NCBI RefSeq assembly: GCF_000426285.1
Contig: NZ_AUFB01000001.1
Coordinates: forward strand, 186,001 to 250,000
Direction of reading: 5' to 3'
DNA: 64,000 nucleotides
DNA from: Rhizobium leucaenae USDA 9039
Lineage (GTDB): Bacteria; Pseudomonadota; Alphaproteobacteria; Rhizobiales; Rhizobiaceae
The position numbers and the translations under genes are program-made. The notes beneath the pieces were generated by a model. It was not told the origin of the DNA, made no database searches, and worked only from the letters and a program-made list of their open reading frames with translations. Position 1 is the stretch's first letter, and each line of letters begins with the position of its first letter. Of this stretch, positions 35,097 to 46,062 are shown one piece after another.

Positions 35097-36017
35097 ATGA
35101 CAAGGCCGGCTATCACTCCCTATACTCCCGAAGATGCAGCTCGGCACGCTTTGGCAACGGAAATGGTCAACGGACAGATGCGGAAAAAGAACGAAAGTCT
35201 CCGTGCAAGCATTTTCGAGACCTTGAAGAACAGAAAGAAGTTGCGGACGGCGCATGCGGGTGAACGAACCCGTCCGGAAGGCACATTGATCGCCTCCTAC
35301 AACGTCCATAAATGCGTCGGCGCCGACCGTCGCTTCGATCCGGAGCGGATCAGCCGCGTCATCCATGAAATCGATGCCGACGTCATCGGCCTGCAGGAGG
35401 CCGACACGCGGTTCGGCGAGCGTACCGGTCTGCTCGATCTGCGGCGGCTCGAGCGCGAAACCGGGCTTATTCCGGTACCCGTCGCGGGCACGAGCAAGGC
35501 GCATGGCTGGCATGGCAATGTCGTGTTGTTCAAGCAGGGAACAGTGCGCGACGTGCACCAGATCAGCCTGCCGGGGCTCGAGCCCCGCGGCGCGCTGCTC
35601 GCCGAAATCGAACTGGCTCGCGGGGGGGCGCTCAGGATCATCGCCGCCCATCTGGGGCTGCTGCATAGCTCGCGTGCCCAACAGGCACGTTTGATCGTTG
35701 ACCTGATGAGCACCGAGAACGACACGCCGACCATCCTTCTCGGGGATCTCAACGAATGGCGGCTCGGCGACCGCTCGTCGCTCAACACCTTCCAGGCCGC
35801 CTTCGGCCCGCTGCCGCCGGCTGTGCCGAGCTTTCCCTCCACCCTGCCGCTGCTGGCGCTGGACCGCATCATGGCTAATCGCCGCGGGCTGATCTCGACG
35901 GTGGAGGTTCATGACTCGCCTCTGGCGCGCGTCGCCTCGGATCACCTGCCGATCAAGGCAGCTATCAGCCTGGAAACACTGAGGGCCGAAACAGAGGCAC
36001 GCGCCGAATCCGCTTGA
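35097..36017 (+). CDS. Endonuclease/exonuclease/phosphatase (EEP) family protein
   Basis: 306 residues, though an ATG at 35166 may be the true start because the first 23 residues look unstructured. EEP motifs: IASYNVHKCVG, VIGLQEADTR (catalytic glutamate), GWHGNVVLF, IIAAHLGLLHSSRAQQ, LLGDLNEW and a final ASDHLPIKA (catalytic Asp-His). The fold cleaves phosphodiesters of nucleic acids, lipids or inositols. Pairing with a phospholipase D-like gene recurs in proteobacteria and suggests a phospholipid role (inference). Confidence 0.85.
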   Translation: MTRPAITPYTPEDAARHALATEMVNGQMRKKNESLRASIFETLKNRKKLRTAHAGERTRPEGTLIASYNVHKCVGADRRFDPERISRVIHEIDADVIGLQEADTRFGERTGLLDLRRLERETGLIPVPVAGTSKAHGWHGNVVLFKQGTVRDVHQISLPGLEPRGALLAEIELARGGALRIIAAHLGLLHSSRAQQARLIVDLMSTENDTPTILLGDLNEWRLGDRSSLNTFQAAFGPLPPAVPSFPSTLPLLALDRIMANRRGLISTVEVHDSPLARVASDHLPIKAAISLETLRAETEARAESA

Positions 36018-36156
36018 AGGGAAATGACAGGTCAGATCAAATCCCCCGGCTGCCGTTTCGATCAATCATCTAGGTGCGGTTGCGCAAATGCGTTGCACGC
36101 TCTGCACTCCCCCTTCATGATGGCCTCGATTTCAGATCGAACAATGCGGATAGTTG

Positions 36157-36903
36157 ATGCATATCTTTCTCGTTCGGCACGGCGAATCCCTTGGCAACAT
36201 CAGTGAGCAGGCTTACCGGCAGTTCGGTGATCACAATGTTCCATTGACGCAATGGGGTTATCGGCAGGTGCTGGAAGCCGGGCGCGTGATCGCACCCCAT
36301 TTTGAAGGCCGGACAAACGCCGAATTACCGAAACTGAGCATTTGGTACTCGCCTTATTTAAGGACGCGACAGAGCAAGGATGCCTTGCTCGAAGTCTTGC
36401 CGGGCGAGTTGATCGCGGACATTAGGGAGGATTACCTGTTGCGGGAACAGGATTTCGGCCTCTTTACCGAAATCTACGACCGCGCCGAGCAGAAGCGGAA
36501 GTTTCCCGAGGAATTCGAGAAGTGGGCCAGGCTGCGCAACAATAATGGGAAATTTTACGCGAGACCGCCGGACGGCGAGAGCAGGGCGGATGTGGCACAG
36601 CGCGTTCGCCTGTTCCTCCAGACCGTGATGCACGAGGCCAAGCACGGCAAGAAAAATGTGATTATCGTTGCCCACGGCGTCACCAACAGGGCGTTCGAAA
36701 TGAATTTCCTGCACCATTCCGTCGATTGGTTCGAACGTTCGGACAATCCGGGAACTGCGGATGTTACATTGATCGAGGGCACTGCCGCGGAAGGCTATAC
36801 GTCAAGCCTGATCCATAAGGCCGTCGACCGCGCAAAGGGGCAGGAAGGCGAGTTGCGGGATGCCTATGGTTCGGAGTTGGCAGTTACCGCAAAGACTGGA
36901 TGA
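36157..36903 (+). CDS. Histidine phosphatase family protein
   Basis: 248 residues from the ATG at 36157 (the TTG just before it is not needed). The RHG motif FLVRHGES has the phospho-accepting H8; the second histidine lies in IVAHGVTNRAFEMN. SPYLRTRQS supplies the phosphate-binding arginine. Members act as phosphoglycerate mutases or small-molecule phosphatases; which one cannot be told. Longer than SixA types and close to broad-range phosphatases. Monocistronic; a hairpin follows. Confidence 0.85.
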   Translation: MHIFLVRHGESLGNISEQAYRQFGDHNVPLTQWGYRQVLEAGRVIAPHFEGRTNAELPKLSIWYSPYLRTRQSKDALLEVLPGELIADIREDYLLREQDFGLFTEIYDRAEQKRKFPEEFEKWARLRNNNGKFYARPPDGESRADVAQRVRLFLQTVMHEAKHGKKNVIIVAHGVTNRAFEMNFLHHSVDWFERSDNPGTADVTLIEGTAAEGYTSSLIHKAVDRAKGQEGELRDAYGSELAVTAKTG

Positions 36904-36977
36904 TCAGGCATATTCCGCAGCCGCGCATCCAGGTCGGATGCCGATTCAGCCGAATATGGCTCAAAATAACCGATTTA

Positions 36978-37007
36978 GGAGCTTCAGCCTTCGACGGCTG
37001 AAGCTCC
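36978..37007. terminator. Bidirectional terminator hairpin
   Basis: GGAGCTTCAGCC (36978-36989) and GGCTGAAGCTCC (36996-37007) form a perfect 12-base stem with a 6-base loop, between the converging histidine phosphatase and gci genes. Flanks are AT-rich but without long U-runs. Confidence 0.65.
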
Positions 37008-37024
37008 CGCCAAATTGATTCCCC

Positions 37025-39140
<2,116 letters not shown>

Positions 39141-39148
39141 ATCTACAT

Positions 39149-39898
39149 TCAAGAGTTTCTTCGGATCAGGCTGCGATATCGCTGCTGACTGCCCTTCAGA
39201 TGCAATCGCATCGCCTCGCGTGCGCCGTGTTCATCGCGATCCGATATGGCTTCCGCGATGTGCCGATGTTCTGTTTGGATTCCTGCCAGATAGTCGGCGG
39301 ACGCGATCTCGTCCGCTTGGTCCTGCAGGAAGGAGCGGGGAATTGCCCTCTTGCCGGTCAGTTCCAGAAACTCGCGAAAACGCGGATTGTTGGTTGCGTC
39401 GGCGATCGCGAGATGAAACTCGAAATCCGCCTCCGACGTCGCAACGCCGCGCTCCATGGCGCGATCGATATCCTCGAAGCGCTCGATAATCGCCTCGTCT
39501 TGTGCGGGGGAACGGCGGGCGGCGGCGAGGCCGGCGGCCTCGGTTTCCACGGCGGCGCGCAATTCCAGCATTTCGATGATGGACGAGATTCGACCTGAAT
39601 CGCTGTTCAGCAAGCCTGCGACGGGGAAGGGTCTTGCGTGACTGACGAAGACGCCGACGCCGTGGCGCGCCTCGACCAAACCATCGGCGCGCATCGAGGC
39701 GATTGCTTCGCGGATAACGGTGCGACTGACCTTGTATCGGTCGGTGAGGCCGCTTTCGCTCGGCAGTTTTTCACCAGGCTTTAAAACGCCGCCAAGGATC
39801 TCCTGGCGCAGTTGTTGGCCGACGATATCAACGAGATTACGCCGGCCGGCCGGCCGTTCGCTACGCTCCCTTGCCTTTATCGCTGCATTCCGCGGCAT
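39149..39898 (-). CDS. GntR/FadR-family regulator of uronate genes
   Basis: 249 residues. N-terminal winged helix: DIVGQQLRQEILGGVLKPGEKLPSESGLTDRYKVSRTVIREAIASMRADGLVEARHGVGVFV. C-terminal FCD ligand domain with the metal-binding pattern (ADFEFHLAIADATNNPRF; TEHRHIAEAISDRDEHGA). Such proteins repress sugar-acid genes until the acid or an intermediate binds. It lies between udh (divergent) and kdgD (same strand), and a clear dyad sits next to its stop codon. Confidence 0.88.
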   Translation of the reverse strand: MPRNAAIKARERSERPAGRRNLVDIVGQQLRQEILGGVLKPGEKLPSESGLTDRYKVSRTVIREAIASMRADGLVEARHGVGVFVSHARPFPVAGLLNSDSGRISSIIEMLELRAAVETEAAGLAAARRSPAQDEAIIERFEDIDRAMERGVATSEADFEFHLAIADATNNPRFREFLELTGKRAIPRSFLQDQADEIASADYLAGIQTEHRHIAEAISDRDEHGAREAMRLHLKGSQQRYRSLIRRNS

Positions 39899-40002
39899 TC
39901 CAACGTCCCCAAGTTTCGAGTATTGAGATTACAGATATATGATGACGAACGGAAGCCCATATTATAAGTTCCGTCTCGATGATACCGATATGGGAGAAAA
40001 CC

Positions 40003-40800
40003 ATGCTGAAGACTCTGTTGATGACCGGTGCTGCCGGGGGCGTTGGGCAAGCGCTGCGGCCACTTCTTTCGCAGGTCGCCGAGACTATCGTGCTCTCGGA
40101 TATTGCGCCGATCGACGATCTGCGTCCAAACGAGCGCTTCATTGCTTGCGATCTTGCTGACCGCAGCGGCGTCGAGGCCCTGGTCAAAGGTGTCGACGGC
40201 ATTATCCATCTTGGCGGCATTTCCCTGGAAAAGCCCTTCGACCTTATCGTGCAGGGCAACATTGTCGGCCTCTACAATCTTTATGAAGCGGCCCGCGCCG
40301 CCGGCAAGCCGCGCATCATTTTTGCGAGCTCCAATCATACGATCGGCTACTATCGGCGCGATGAGCGTATCGACAATAGCGTACCCACTCGCCCCGATTC
40401 GCTTTACGGTGTCTCGAAGGTCTACGGCGAAGCCTTGGCGAGCCTCTATTTCGATAAGTTCGGGCAGGAGACCTTGTCGGTACGCATCGGCTCCTGCTTT
40501 CCGGAGCCGCGCAATCCGCGCATGCTCGCGACATGGCTAAGCGCCCGCGATCTGATGACGCTTTGTGATCGCGCCTTCGAGACTCCTCGACTCGGGCATA
40601 CGATCGTTTACGGCGCCTCCGATAACGACGAACAATGGTGGGACAATCGCAACGCTGCCTTCCTCGGCTGGAAGCCGCAGGACAGTTCCTCGCCTTGGCG
40701 CACCGAAGTTCTGGCGAACGCCTCGCCGGAAGACCCGAGTGATCCGGCCGTCATCTATCAGGGCGGCGGCTTTGCCGCAGCCGGCCATCCGGAAGATTAA
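40003..40800 (+). CDS. udh: Uronate dehydrogenase
   Basis: 265 residues, the length of Agrobacterium Udh, from the ATG at 40003 with GGGAGAAAA upstream. Extended/atypical SDR: TGAAGGVGQALRPLL binds NAD, HLGGISLEKPF, IFASSNHTIGYY and LYGVSKVYGEAL (catalytic Tyr and Lys). It oxidises D-galacturonate or D-glucuronate to the aldarolactone used by Gci. Divergent from gntR. A strong ribosome site lies 5 bases after its stop but leads only to a short stub. Confidence 0.93.
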   Translation: MLKTLLMTGAAGGVGQALRPLLSQVAETIVLSDIAPIDDLRPNERFIACDLADRSGVEALVKGVDGIIHLGGISLEKPFDLIVQGNIVGLYNLYEAARAAGKPRIIFASSNHTIGYYRRDERIDNSVPTRPDSLYGVSKVYGEALASLYFDKFGQETLSVRIGSCFPEPRNPRMLATWLSARDLMTLCDRAFETPRLGHTIVYGASDNDEQWWDNRNAAFLGWKPQDSSSPWRTEVLANASPEDPSDPAVIYQGGGFAAAGHPED

Positions 40801-40804
40801 GGTT

Positions 40805-40889
40805 GAGGAGGTCAGCAATGGCCGGAATGGCGATCCGCTTGCAAAGCCTCAGTCGCCGTTCCGAAACAATCTCCAGCGCGTCGGCCTGA
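40805..40889 (+). other. Orphan ribosome site and 23-codon stub after udh
   Basis: GAGGAGG (40805-40811) lies six bases before an ATG at 40818. The frame ([12 protein letters not shown]...) ends after 23 codons inside the 3' end of cysA on the other strand. It looks like the start of a udh-linked gene cut off by rearrangement, or a very small peptide. Confidence 0.35.
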
Positions 40890-41895
40890 AAGCGATGCGA
40901 TTGCGGTCAAGCGCGCCGGCTTTGTCCGGCGGCAGCTCGATTTCGATAGGCTCATGATGGGCACCGATATTCATTTCGAGATGGCGAGTGCCGGCAACGC
41001 GGCGGCTGGATGTCAGCAGTCCGGCGATGCAGCCACTGTCGCCATCACGGAGCTCGATATCGTGTGGGCGAAAATGGAGGTAGGCCCCGCCATCGGGCTC
41101 ACGCAGTGCGCTGAGGCCGAGGGGCCGATCTTCGAACCAGATTTCACCGTTGGAAATGCGCACCTTTACGCGGTTGGACTGGCCGATGAAGCCGTAGACG
41201 AAGGGCGAATTCGGCGTATCGTAGATCTCATCCGGCGTCCCGACCTGTTCGATCGCGCCCTTGTTGAGCACGACGACACGGTCGGCCAGTTCCAGCGCCT
41301 CCTCCTGATCGTGGGTGACAAAAACGGTGGTGTGGCCGGTTCGATCATGAATTTCGCGCAACCACTTGCGCAAGTCTTTGCGGACTTGCGCATCGAGCGC
41401 GCCGAAAGGCTCGTCCAAGAGCAGTACGTTCGGCTCGACCGCCATGGCGCGGGCGAGCGCCACGCGCTGCCGCTGACCGCCGGACAATTGCGCCGGATAG
41501 CGCTTTTCGAGGCCGCTAAGCTGCACCAATTCAAGCAGTTCGAGGGCGCGGCGATGGATTTCGGCGCGGGGAGGGCGGCGCGACGCCGTCCGTACCTTCA
41601 GTCCGAAGCCGATATTGTCCAATACCGTCATATGGCGAAACAGCGCGTAGTGCTGAAACACGAAGCCGATATTGCGCTGCTGTACCGTCTTCTTCGACGC
41701 ATCTTCATCGCCGAAGAAAATCCGGCCGTCGGTCGGCGACTCCAATCCGGCGATCAAACGCAACAGCGTCGTCTTGCCCGAGCCGGAGGGGCCGAGGAGT
41801 GCGATAAGTTCACTGGAGCGGATATCCAGAGAGACATTATGCAGCGCGGGAAAGCGGCCGAATTCCTTGCGCAGGTTTTGAACGCGAACTTCCAT
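40849..41895 (-). CDS. cysA: Sulfate ABC transporter ATP-binding protein
   Basis: 348 residues from the ATG at 41895 with AAGGAA upstream. Walker [15 protein letters not shown], signature [14 protein letters not shown], Walker [13 protein letters not shown] and H-loop VFVTHDQEE, then a regulatory TOBE-like C-terminal domain. The [29 protein letters not shown] text is typical of CysA. It powers sulfate/thiosulfate uptake. Last gene of the sbp-cysTWA operon. Confidence 0.93.
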   Translation of the reverse strand: MEVRVQNLRKEFGRFPALHNVSLDIRSSELIALLGPSGSGKTTLLRLIAGLESPTDGRIFFGDEDASKKTVQQRNIGFVFQHYALFRHMTVLDNIGFGLKVRTASRRPPRAEIHRRALELLELVQLSGLEKRYPAQLSGGQRQRVALARAMAVEPNVLLLDEPFGALDAQVRKDLRKWLREIHDRTGHTTVFVTHDQEEALELADRVVVLNKGAIEQVGTPDEIYDTPNSPFVYGFIGQSNRVKVRISNGEIWFEDRPLGLSALREPDGGAYLHFRPHDIELRDGDSGCIAGLLTSSRRVAGTRHLEMNIGAHHEPIEIELPPDKAGALDRNRIAFRPTRWRLFRNGD

Positions 41896-41906
41896 CAACA
41901 ATTCCT

Positions 41907-42779
41907 TCAGTGACGCCGGCTGGCTGCGATCTCTTCGCTGTAGCGCATTTCCAGCAGGGTCTTCAGTGCAAGTGTGACCAAGGCGAGCAAAGCGAGAAGC
42001 GTAGCAACCGCGAAAGCGCCCGAGAAATTATATTCGTTGTAGAGAATCTCGACCTGCAACGGCATGGTGTTGGTCTCGCCGCGAATGTGGCCGGAGACGA
42101 CAGACACGGCGCCAAACTCGCCCATGGCGCGGGCATTGCAGAGGAGAACGCCGTAAAGCAGGCCCCATTTGATGTTCGGCAATGTGACGTGCCAGAAGGT
42201 TTGCCAGCCATTGGCGCCAAGCGACAATGCCGCTTCTTCATCCGCATTTCCCTGTTCCTGCATCAGCGGGATCAATTCGCGGGCTACGAAGGGGAAGGTG
42301 ACGAACATCGTGGCGAGCACAAGGCCAGGAACCGCAAACAGGATCTGAATCCCGTGGCTTTGCAGCCAAGGGCCGAGCGCGCTGTTCGAGCTGAACAGCA
42401 GCACGAAGACCAGGCCCGAAATGACCGGCGATACGGAGAACGGCAAATCGATCAGCGTCGTCAGGAACGCCTTGCCCTTGAACTCGAATTTGGCGAGCGC
42501 CCAGGCAGCCGCCACACCACAGACGAGGTTCAGCGGCACGCTGATGCCGGCGACGATCAGCGTCAGCCGGATCGCCGCGAAGGTCTCCTCATCCACCAAG
42601 GCGCTAAAGAACTCTTCAACACCCTTGCGGAATGCTTCGACAAAGACGGCAGCAAGCGGCATCAGCACCATCAATGCCAGGAAGGCGAGCGAGATGGCGA
42701 CGAAAATCAATCGCGCAAACCTGCTCTCGGTAATGACGGAATGAACCGTGTCGGAGGCGGAAACGGCATCATGCGCCAT
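41907..42779 (-). CDS. cysW: Sulfate ABC transporter permease CysW
   Basis: 290 residues, about six helices. The ATPase-contacting loop is [26 protein letters not shown], followed by [36 protein letters not shown], which is diagnostic for CysW. It forms the membrane channel with CysT. It overlaps cysT by 11 bases and precedes cysA by 11. Confidence 0.93.
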   Translation of the reverse strand: MAHDAVSASDTVHSVITESRFARLIFVAISLAFLALMVLMPLAAVFVEAFRKGVEEFFSALVDEETFAAIRLTLIVAGISVPLNLVCGVAAAWALAKFEFKGKAFLTTLIDLPFSVSPVISGLVFVLLFSSNSALGPWLQSHGIQILFAVPGLVLATMFVTFPFVARELIPLMQEQGNADEEAALSLGANGWQTFWHVTLPNIKWGLLYGVLLCNARAMGEFGAVSVVSGHIRGETNTMPLQVEILYNEYNFSGAFAVATLLALLALVTLALKTLLEMRYSEEIAASRRH

Positions 42780-43626
42780 AGCCGTATCTCCTTCTGCTCC
42801 AGGCTTGAATGAGATTGATGACCAGCAACATGATGAAGGAGATGATCAGCATCATAGTCGCGATCGCCGTCGCCGCAGCGTAATTATATTCCTCAAGCCG
42901 GATGACGATGAGCAATGGCGCGATTTCGGAGACGTAGGGCTTGTTGCCGGCGATGAAGATCACCGAACCGTATTCGCCGGCCGCGCGCGCAAAAGCGAGA
43001 GCAAAACCGGTCAGCGCCGCGGGCGCAAGGCCAGGCAACAACACGCGGGTGATCGTCTGGAAACGATTTGCACCAAGTGTCGCCGCAGCTTCTTCCACCT
43101 CACGGTCGATCTCTTCCATCACCGGCTGTGCCGTACGCACGACGAAAGGCAGACCCACGAAGATCAGCGCGATGATGATGCCCGCAGGCGTGAAAGCGAT
43201 CTTGATGCCGAGCGGCTCCAGGAACTGCCCGATCCAGCCGTTCGGCGCATAGAGCGTCGTCAGCGCGATGCCGGCGACGGCCGTCGGCAAGGCGAAAGGC
43301 AGGTCGACCATGGCGTCGATAATGCGCTTGCCGGGAAAACGGTAGCGCACCAGCACCCAGGCAAGGATCAGGCCGAACACCGCATTGATGATGGCGGCGA
43401 TAAACGCGCCGCCGAAGCTCATGCGAAGGGCGTAGAGCGTGCGGACATCAAGCGCGAGGGCCCAAAATTTCGACCAGCCAAGAGAGCTGCTCTTCCACAA
43501 CAATCCCGAGAGCGGGATGAGAACGATCAGGATAAGCCAAGTCAAGGTAACGCCGAGCGCCAATCCGAAGCCCGGAATGACACTCGGCTGCCTAAACCGC
43601 CACCTTTTGCGGGTTACTACATGCAT
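42769..43626 (-). CDS. cysT: Sulfate ABC transporter permease CysT
   Basis: 285 residues, six to seven helices. The ATPase-contacting loop is [47 protein letters not shown], and [25 protein letters not shown] is also typical of CysT/CysU. Partner of CysW in the channel. The start lies six bases after the binding-protein stop. Confidence 0.93.
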   Translation of the reverse strand: MHVVTRKRWRFRQPSVIPGFGLALGVTLTWLILIVLIPLSGLLWKSSSLGWSKFWALALDVRTLYALRMSFGGAFIAAIINAVFGLILAWVLVRYRFPGKRIIDAMVDLPFALPTAVAGIALTTLYAPNGWIGQFLEPLGIKIAFTPAGIIIALIFVGLPFVVRTAQPVMEEIDREVEEAAATLGANRFQTITRVLLPGLAPAALTGFALAFARAAGEYGSVIFIAGNKPYVSEIAPLLIVIRLEEYNYAAATAIATMMLIISFIMLLVINLIQAWSRRRYGYGA

Positions 43627-43632
43627 TCAGAA

Positions 43633-44661
43633 TTATTGCCCCGGCTTGTACATCTGATCGAAGATCCCACCATCATCGAAGAACTTCGGCTGAGCTTGGG
43701 ACCATCCGCCGAAATCGTCAATCGTTGCCAGCTTCAAACTCGGGAACCGCGCAATATCCTTCGCGTCGGCCGCTTCCGGCTTGATCGGCCGGTAATAGTG
43801 CTTGGCGGCAATCTTCTGGCCCTCGTCGGAATAGAGATAGTTCAGGTAAGCTTCGGCAACCTGGCGAGTGCCCTTGGTGTCGACATTGCCATCGACAACA
43901 GCGACCGGTGGGTCAGCGCGGATCGAGACGGAGGGCGTCACGATCTCGAATTTATCAGGGCCGAGTTCTTCGAGCGAAAGATAGGCCTCGTTTTCCCAGG
44001 CAAGCAGAACGTCGCCGAGACCGCGCTGAACGAACGTCGTCGTCGCGCCGCGAGCACCGGTATCGAGCACCGGCACGTGCTTCAGCAATTGGGTGACGTA
44101 TTCCTGCGCCTTGGCGTCATCACCGCCGTTTGCCTGCTTGGCCCAGGACCAGGCTGCCAGGATGTTCCAGCGAGCGCCGCCTGAGGTCTTAGGGTTCGGC
44201 GTGACCACCTGGACATCATTCTTTATCAGGTCCGACCAGTCCCTGATGCCCTTCGGATTGCCCTTGCGCACCAGGAAGACGATGGTCGAGGTATAGGGGA
44301 CGCTGTTGTTCGGGAACTTGGTCTTCCAGTCGGCGGGAATCTTCTTCGTCGCCTTGGCAATGGCGTCAATGTCGCCTTGCAGTGCCAGCGTCACGACATC
44401 TGCGTCGAGGCCGTCGATCACCGAGCGGGCCTGGGCGCCGGAGCCGCCATGCGAAGCCTTGATCTTGAGGCTTTCCCCCGTATCCTTCTTCCACTTTGCA
44501 GCAAAGGCTTCGTTGAAATCCTTATATAATTCGCGCGTCGGATCGTAGGAAACGTTGAGAAGCGTCGTATCCGCGGCCCATGTCGGCACTACCGCTGAGA
44601 GCGAAAAACTGCCGATGAGAACTGCGGCGGCGAGAAGCCGCGAAAGCTTGATCGTCTGCAT
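43633..44661 (-). CDS. sbp: Sulfate-binding periplasmic protein
   Basis: 342 residues. A signal peptide (about 1-29, ...[15 protein letters not shown]) precedes the family text [54 protein letters not shown] and [16 protein letters not shown]. It binds sulfate, possibly thiosulfate, in the periplasm. It has a perfect AAGGAGGT ribosome site and is first of its operon, consistent with higher output than the membrane genes. Confidence 0.93.
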   Translation of the reverse strand: MQTIKLSRLLAAAVLIGSFSLSAVVPTWAADTTLLNVSYDPTRELYKDFNEAFAAKWKKDTGESLKIKASHGGSGAQARSVIDGLDADVVTLALQGDIDAIAKATKKIPADWKTKFPNNSVPYTSTIVFLVRKGNPKGIRDWSDLIKNDVQVVTPNPKTSGGARWNILAAWSWAKQANGGDDAKAQEYVTQLLKHVPVLDTGARGATTTFVQRGLGDVLLAWENEAYLSLEELGPDKFEIVTPSVSIRADPPVAVVDGNVDTKGTRQVAEAYLNYLYSDEGQKIAAKHYYRPIKPEAADAKDIARFPSLKLATIDDFGGWSQAQPKFFDDGGIFDQMYKPGQ

Positions 44662-44818
44662 GGTGACCTCCTTCGTTGTTCCTTAACTCTATCAACTTGG
44701 TCGTATAAAGTAACGAAGATTGTTCCTGCTGGAGGCGATTACATAGAACGGCATCCCATAGAATCAAGCAAAGTGAAATCGCATTCTCGCAATTGGGTCC
44801 TGGCTCACCGGTAGCGCA

Positions 44819-45274
44819 TCAGCCGATCGAGTCGGACGTGAAAACGGAATAGAGTTCGCCGGCATTTTTTGCCTGGCGCATGGCGGTCAATACGCCTTCC
44901 GTTCTGAGCCGCCGGGCTATGGCGGAGAGCACGTTCAGATATTCGCTGCGGCCATTTTCCGCGAAGAGCAGGACGAAGGCAAGGTCCGTCGGAACGTCGT
45001 CGATCGCTTCGAAATCGACGGGATGGCCGAAACGGACCATCAGCCCGCGCGGTCTCGTCATTCCCCCGATTGCCGCATGCGGAACGGCGATGCCGTTACC
45101 GATGCCGGTCGTTCCGAGCTTCTCCCGAGCCTCCAGTGCCCGCAGCACAGCGCCTTCGTCGAGGCCGAGACAATGAGCCGCTTTTGAGGACAATATCTGC
45201 AAGGCTCGCCACTTGGACGGCGCCGAGAGCCCGACGAAGACATGCTCAGGCAGGATGATGGGAGAAAGGTCCAT
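44819..45274 (-). CDS. EIIA-Ntr-like PTS protein linked to kdp
   Basis: 151 residues from the ATG at 45274 (MDLSPIILPEHVFVGLSAPSKWRAL); a longer frame to 45358 has no better start. PTS IIA-2 fold with the phosphorylated histidine in GIAVPHAA (H66) and VLLFAENGRSEYLNVLSAIARRL. EIIA-Ntr (PtsN) relays phosphate from PtsP/PtsO. In E. coli its unphosphorylated form binds KdpD, and in R. leguminosarum the system is tied to potassium. It lies about 95 bases after kdpE on the same strand and is probably a paralog of the housekeeping ptsN. Confidence 0.85.
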   Translation of the reverse strand: MDLSPIILPEHVFVGLSAPSKWRALQILSSKAAHCLGLDEGAVLRALEAREKLGTTGIGNGIAVPHAAIGGMTRPRGLMVRFGHPVDFEAIDDVPTDLAFVLLFAENGRSEYLNVLSAIARRLRTEGVLTAMRQAKNAGELYSVFTSDSIG

Positions 45275-45369
45275 GGTCACTCTTATGGTCGGATATCGGT
45301 AGTTTCGGCATGGCTTCGCACCGCGGGCGCTCACAAGGCTGGCGATCATGCGAACCATAGATCACCGCT

Positions 45370-46062
45370 TCATTCCGGCTCCCGCAGGCGATAGCCGACG
45401 CCGGTCTCCGTGGTGATGTATTGCGGCTGATCCGGGATCTGTTCGACCTTCTGCCGGAGCTGACGGACATAGACGCGCAGATACTGCACATCCGCCGCCG
45501 GACCCCAGACCTGCTTCAACAGGAACTGATGCGTCAGCACCTTGCCGGCATGCTGCGCCAGCACCCGCAGGATATCGTATTCCTTCGGCGAAAGTTTCAC
45601 GTCTTTGCCGTCGACCTTGACGATGCGTTTGACGAGGTCGATCGACAGGCCGCCGGTTTGGAAGATTGCTTTTTCACCTTGTTGCTGCAGACGATGACGA
45701 AGCGCGACACGGATGCGTGCGCCCAGTTCGTTCATGCCGAAAGGCTTGGTGACATAGTCGTCGGCACCAGTTTCCAGCGCCTTGACGATACCGGCCTCGT
45801 CGGTGCGGCTCGATAGAATGACGACCGGCACCTGCAATCCGTCTTCGCGCCATTCCTGCAGCAAGTCATGGCCCGGCTTATCGGGCAAGCCGAGGTCGAG
45901 CACGATCAGATCTGGCTTATCTTCCTCCACGGAGAGCCGGGCCGCCGCGGCGTTCTGAGCTTCGTTGACGGCATAGCCTTGGGCACTGAGGCCGACGCGC
46001 AGTAATTTACGGATCGGCGGCTCGTCATCGACAACGAGTATCTTAACGGCGGTCGTGTTCAT
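45370..46062 (-). CDS. kdpE: Response regulator KdpE
   Basis: 230 residues. Receiver domain with VVDDEPPIRKLL, phospho-acceptor aspartate D56 in IVLDLGLPDKPG and the conserved K in DDYVTKPFGMNEL, then an OmpR-type winged helix (LSPKEYDILRVLAQHAGKVLTHQFLLKQVWGPAADVQYLRVYVRQLRQKVE). It activates kdp transcription when phosphorylated by KdpD. It overlaps kdpD by four bases. Confidence 0.95.
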   Translation of the reverse strand: MNTTAVKILVVDDEPPIRKLLRVGLSAQGYAVNEAQNAAAARLSVEEDKPDLIVLDLGLPDKPGHDLLQEWREDGLQVPVVILSSRTDEAGIVKALETGADDYVTKPFGMNELGARIRVALRHRLQQQGEKAIFQTGGLSIDLVKRIVKVDGKDVKLSPKEYDILRVLAQHAGKVLTHQFLLKQVWGPAADVQYLRVYVRQLRQKVEQIPDQPQYITTETGVGYRLREPE

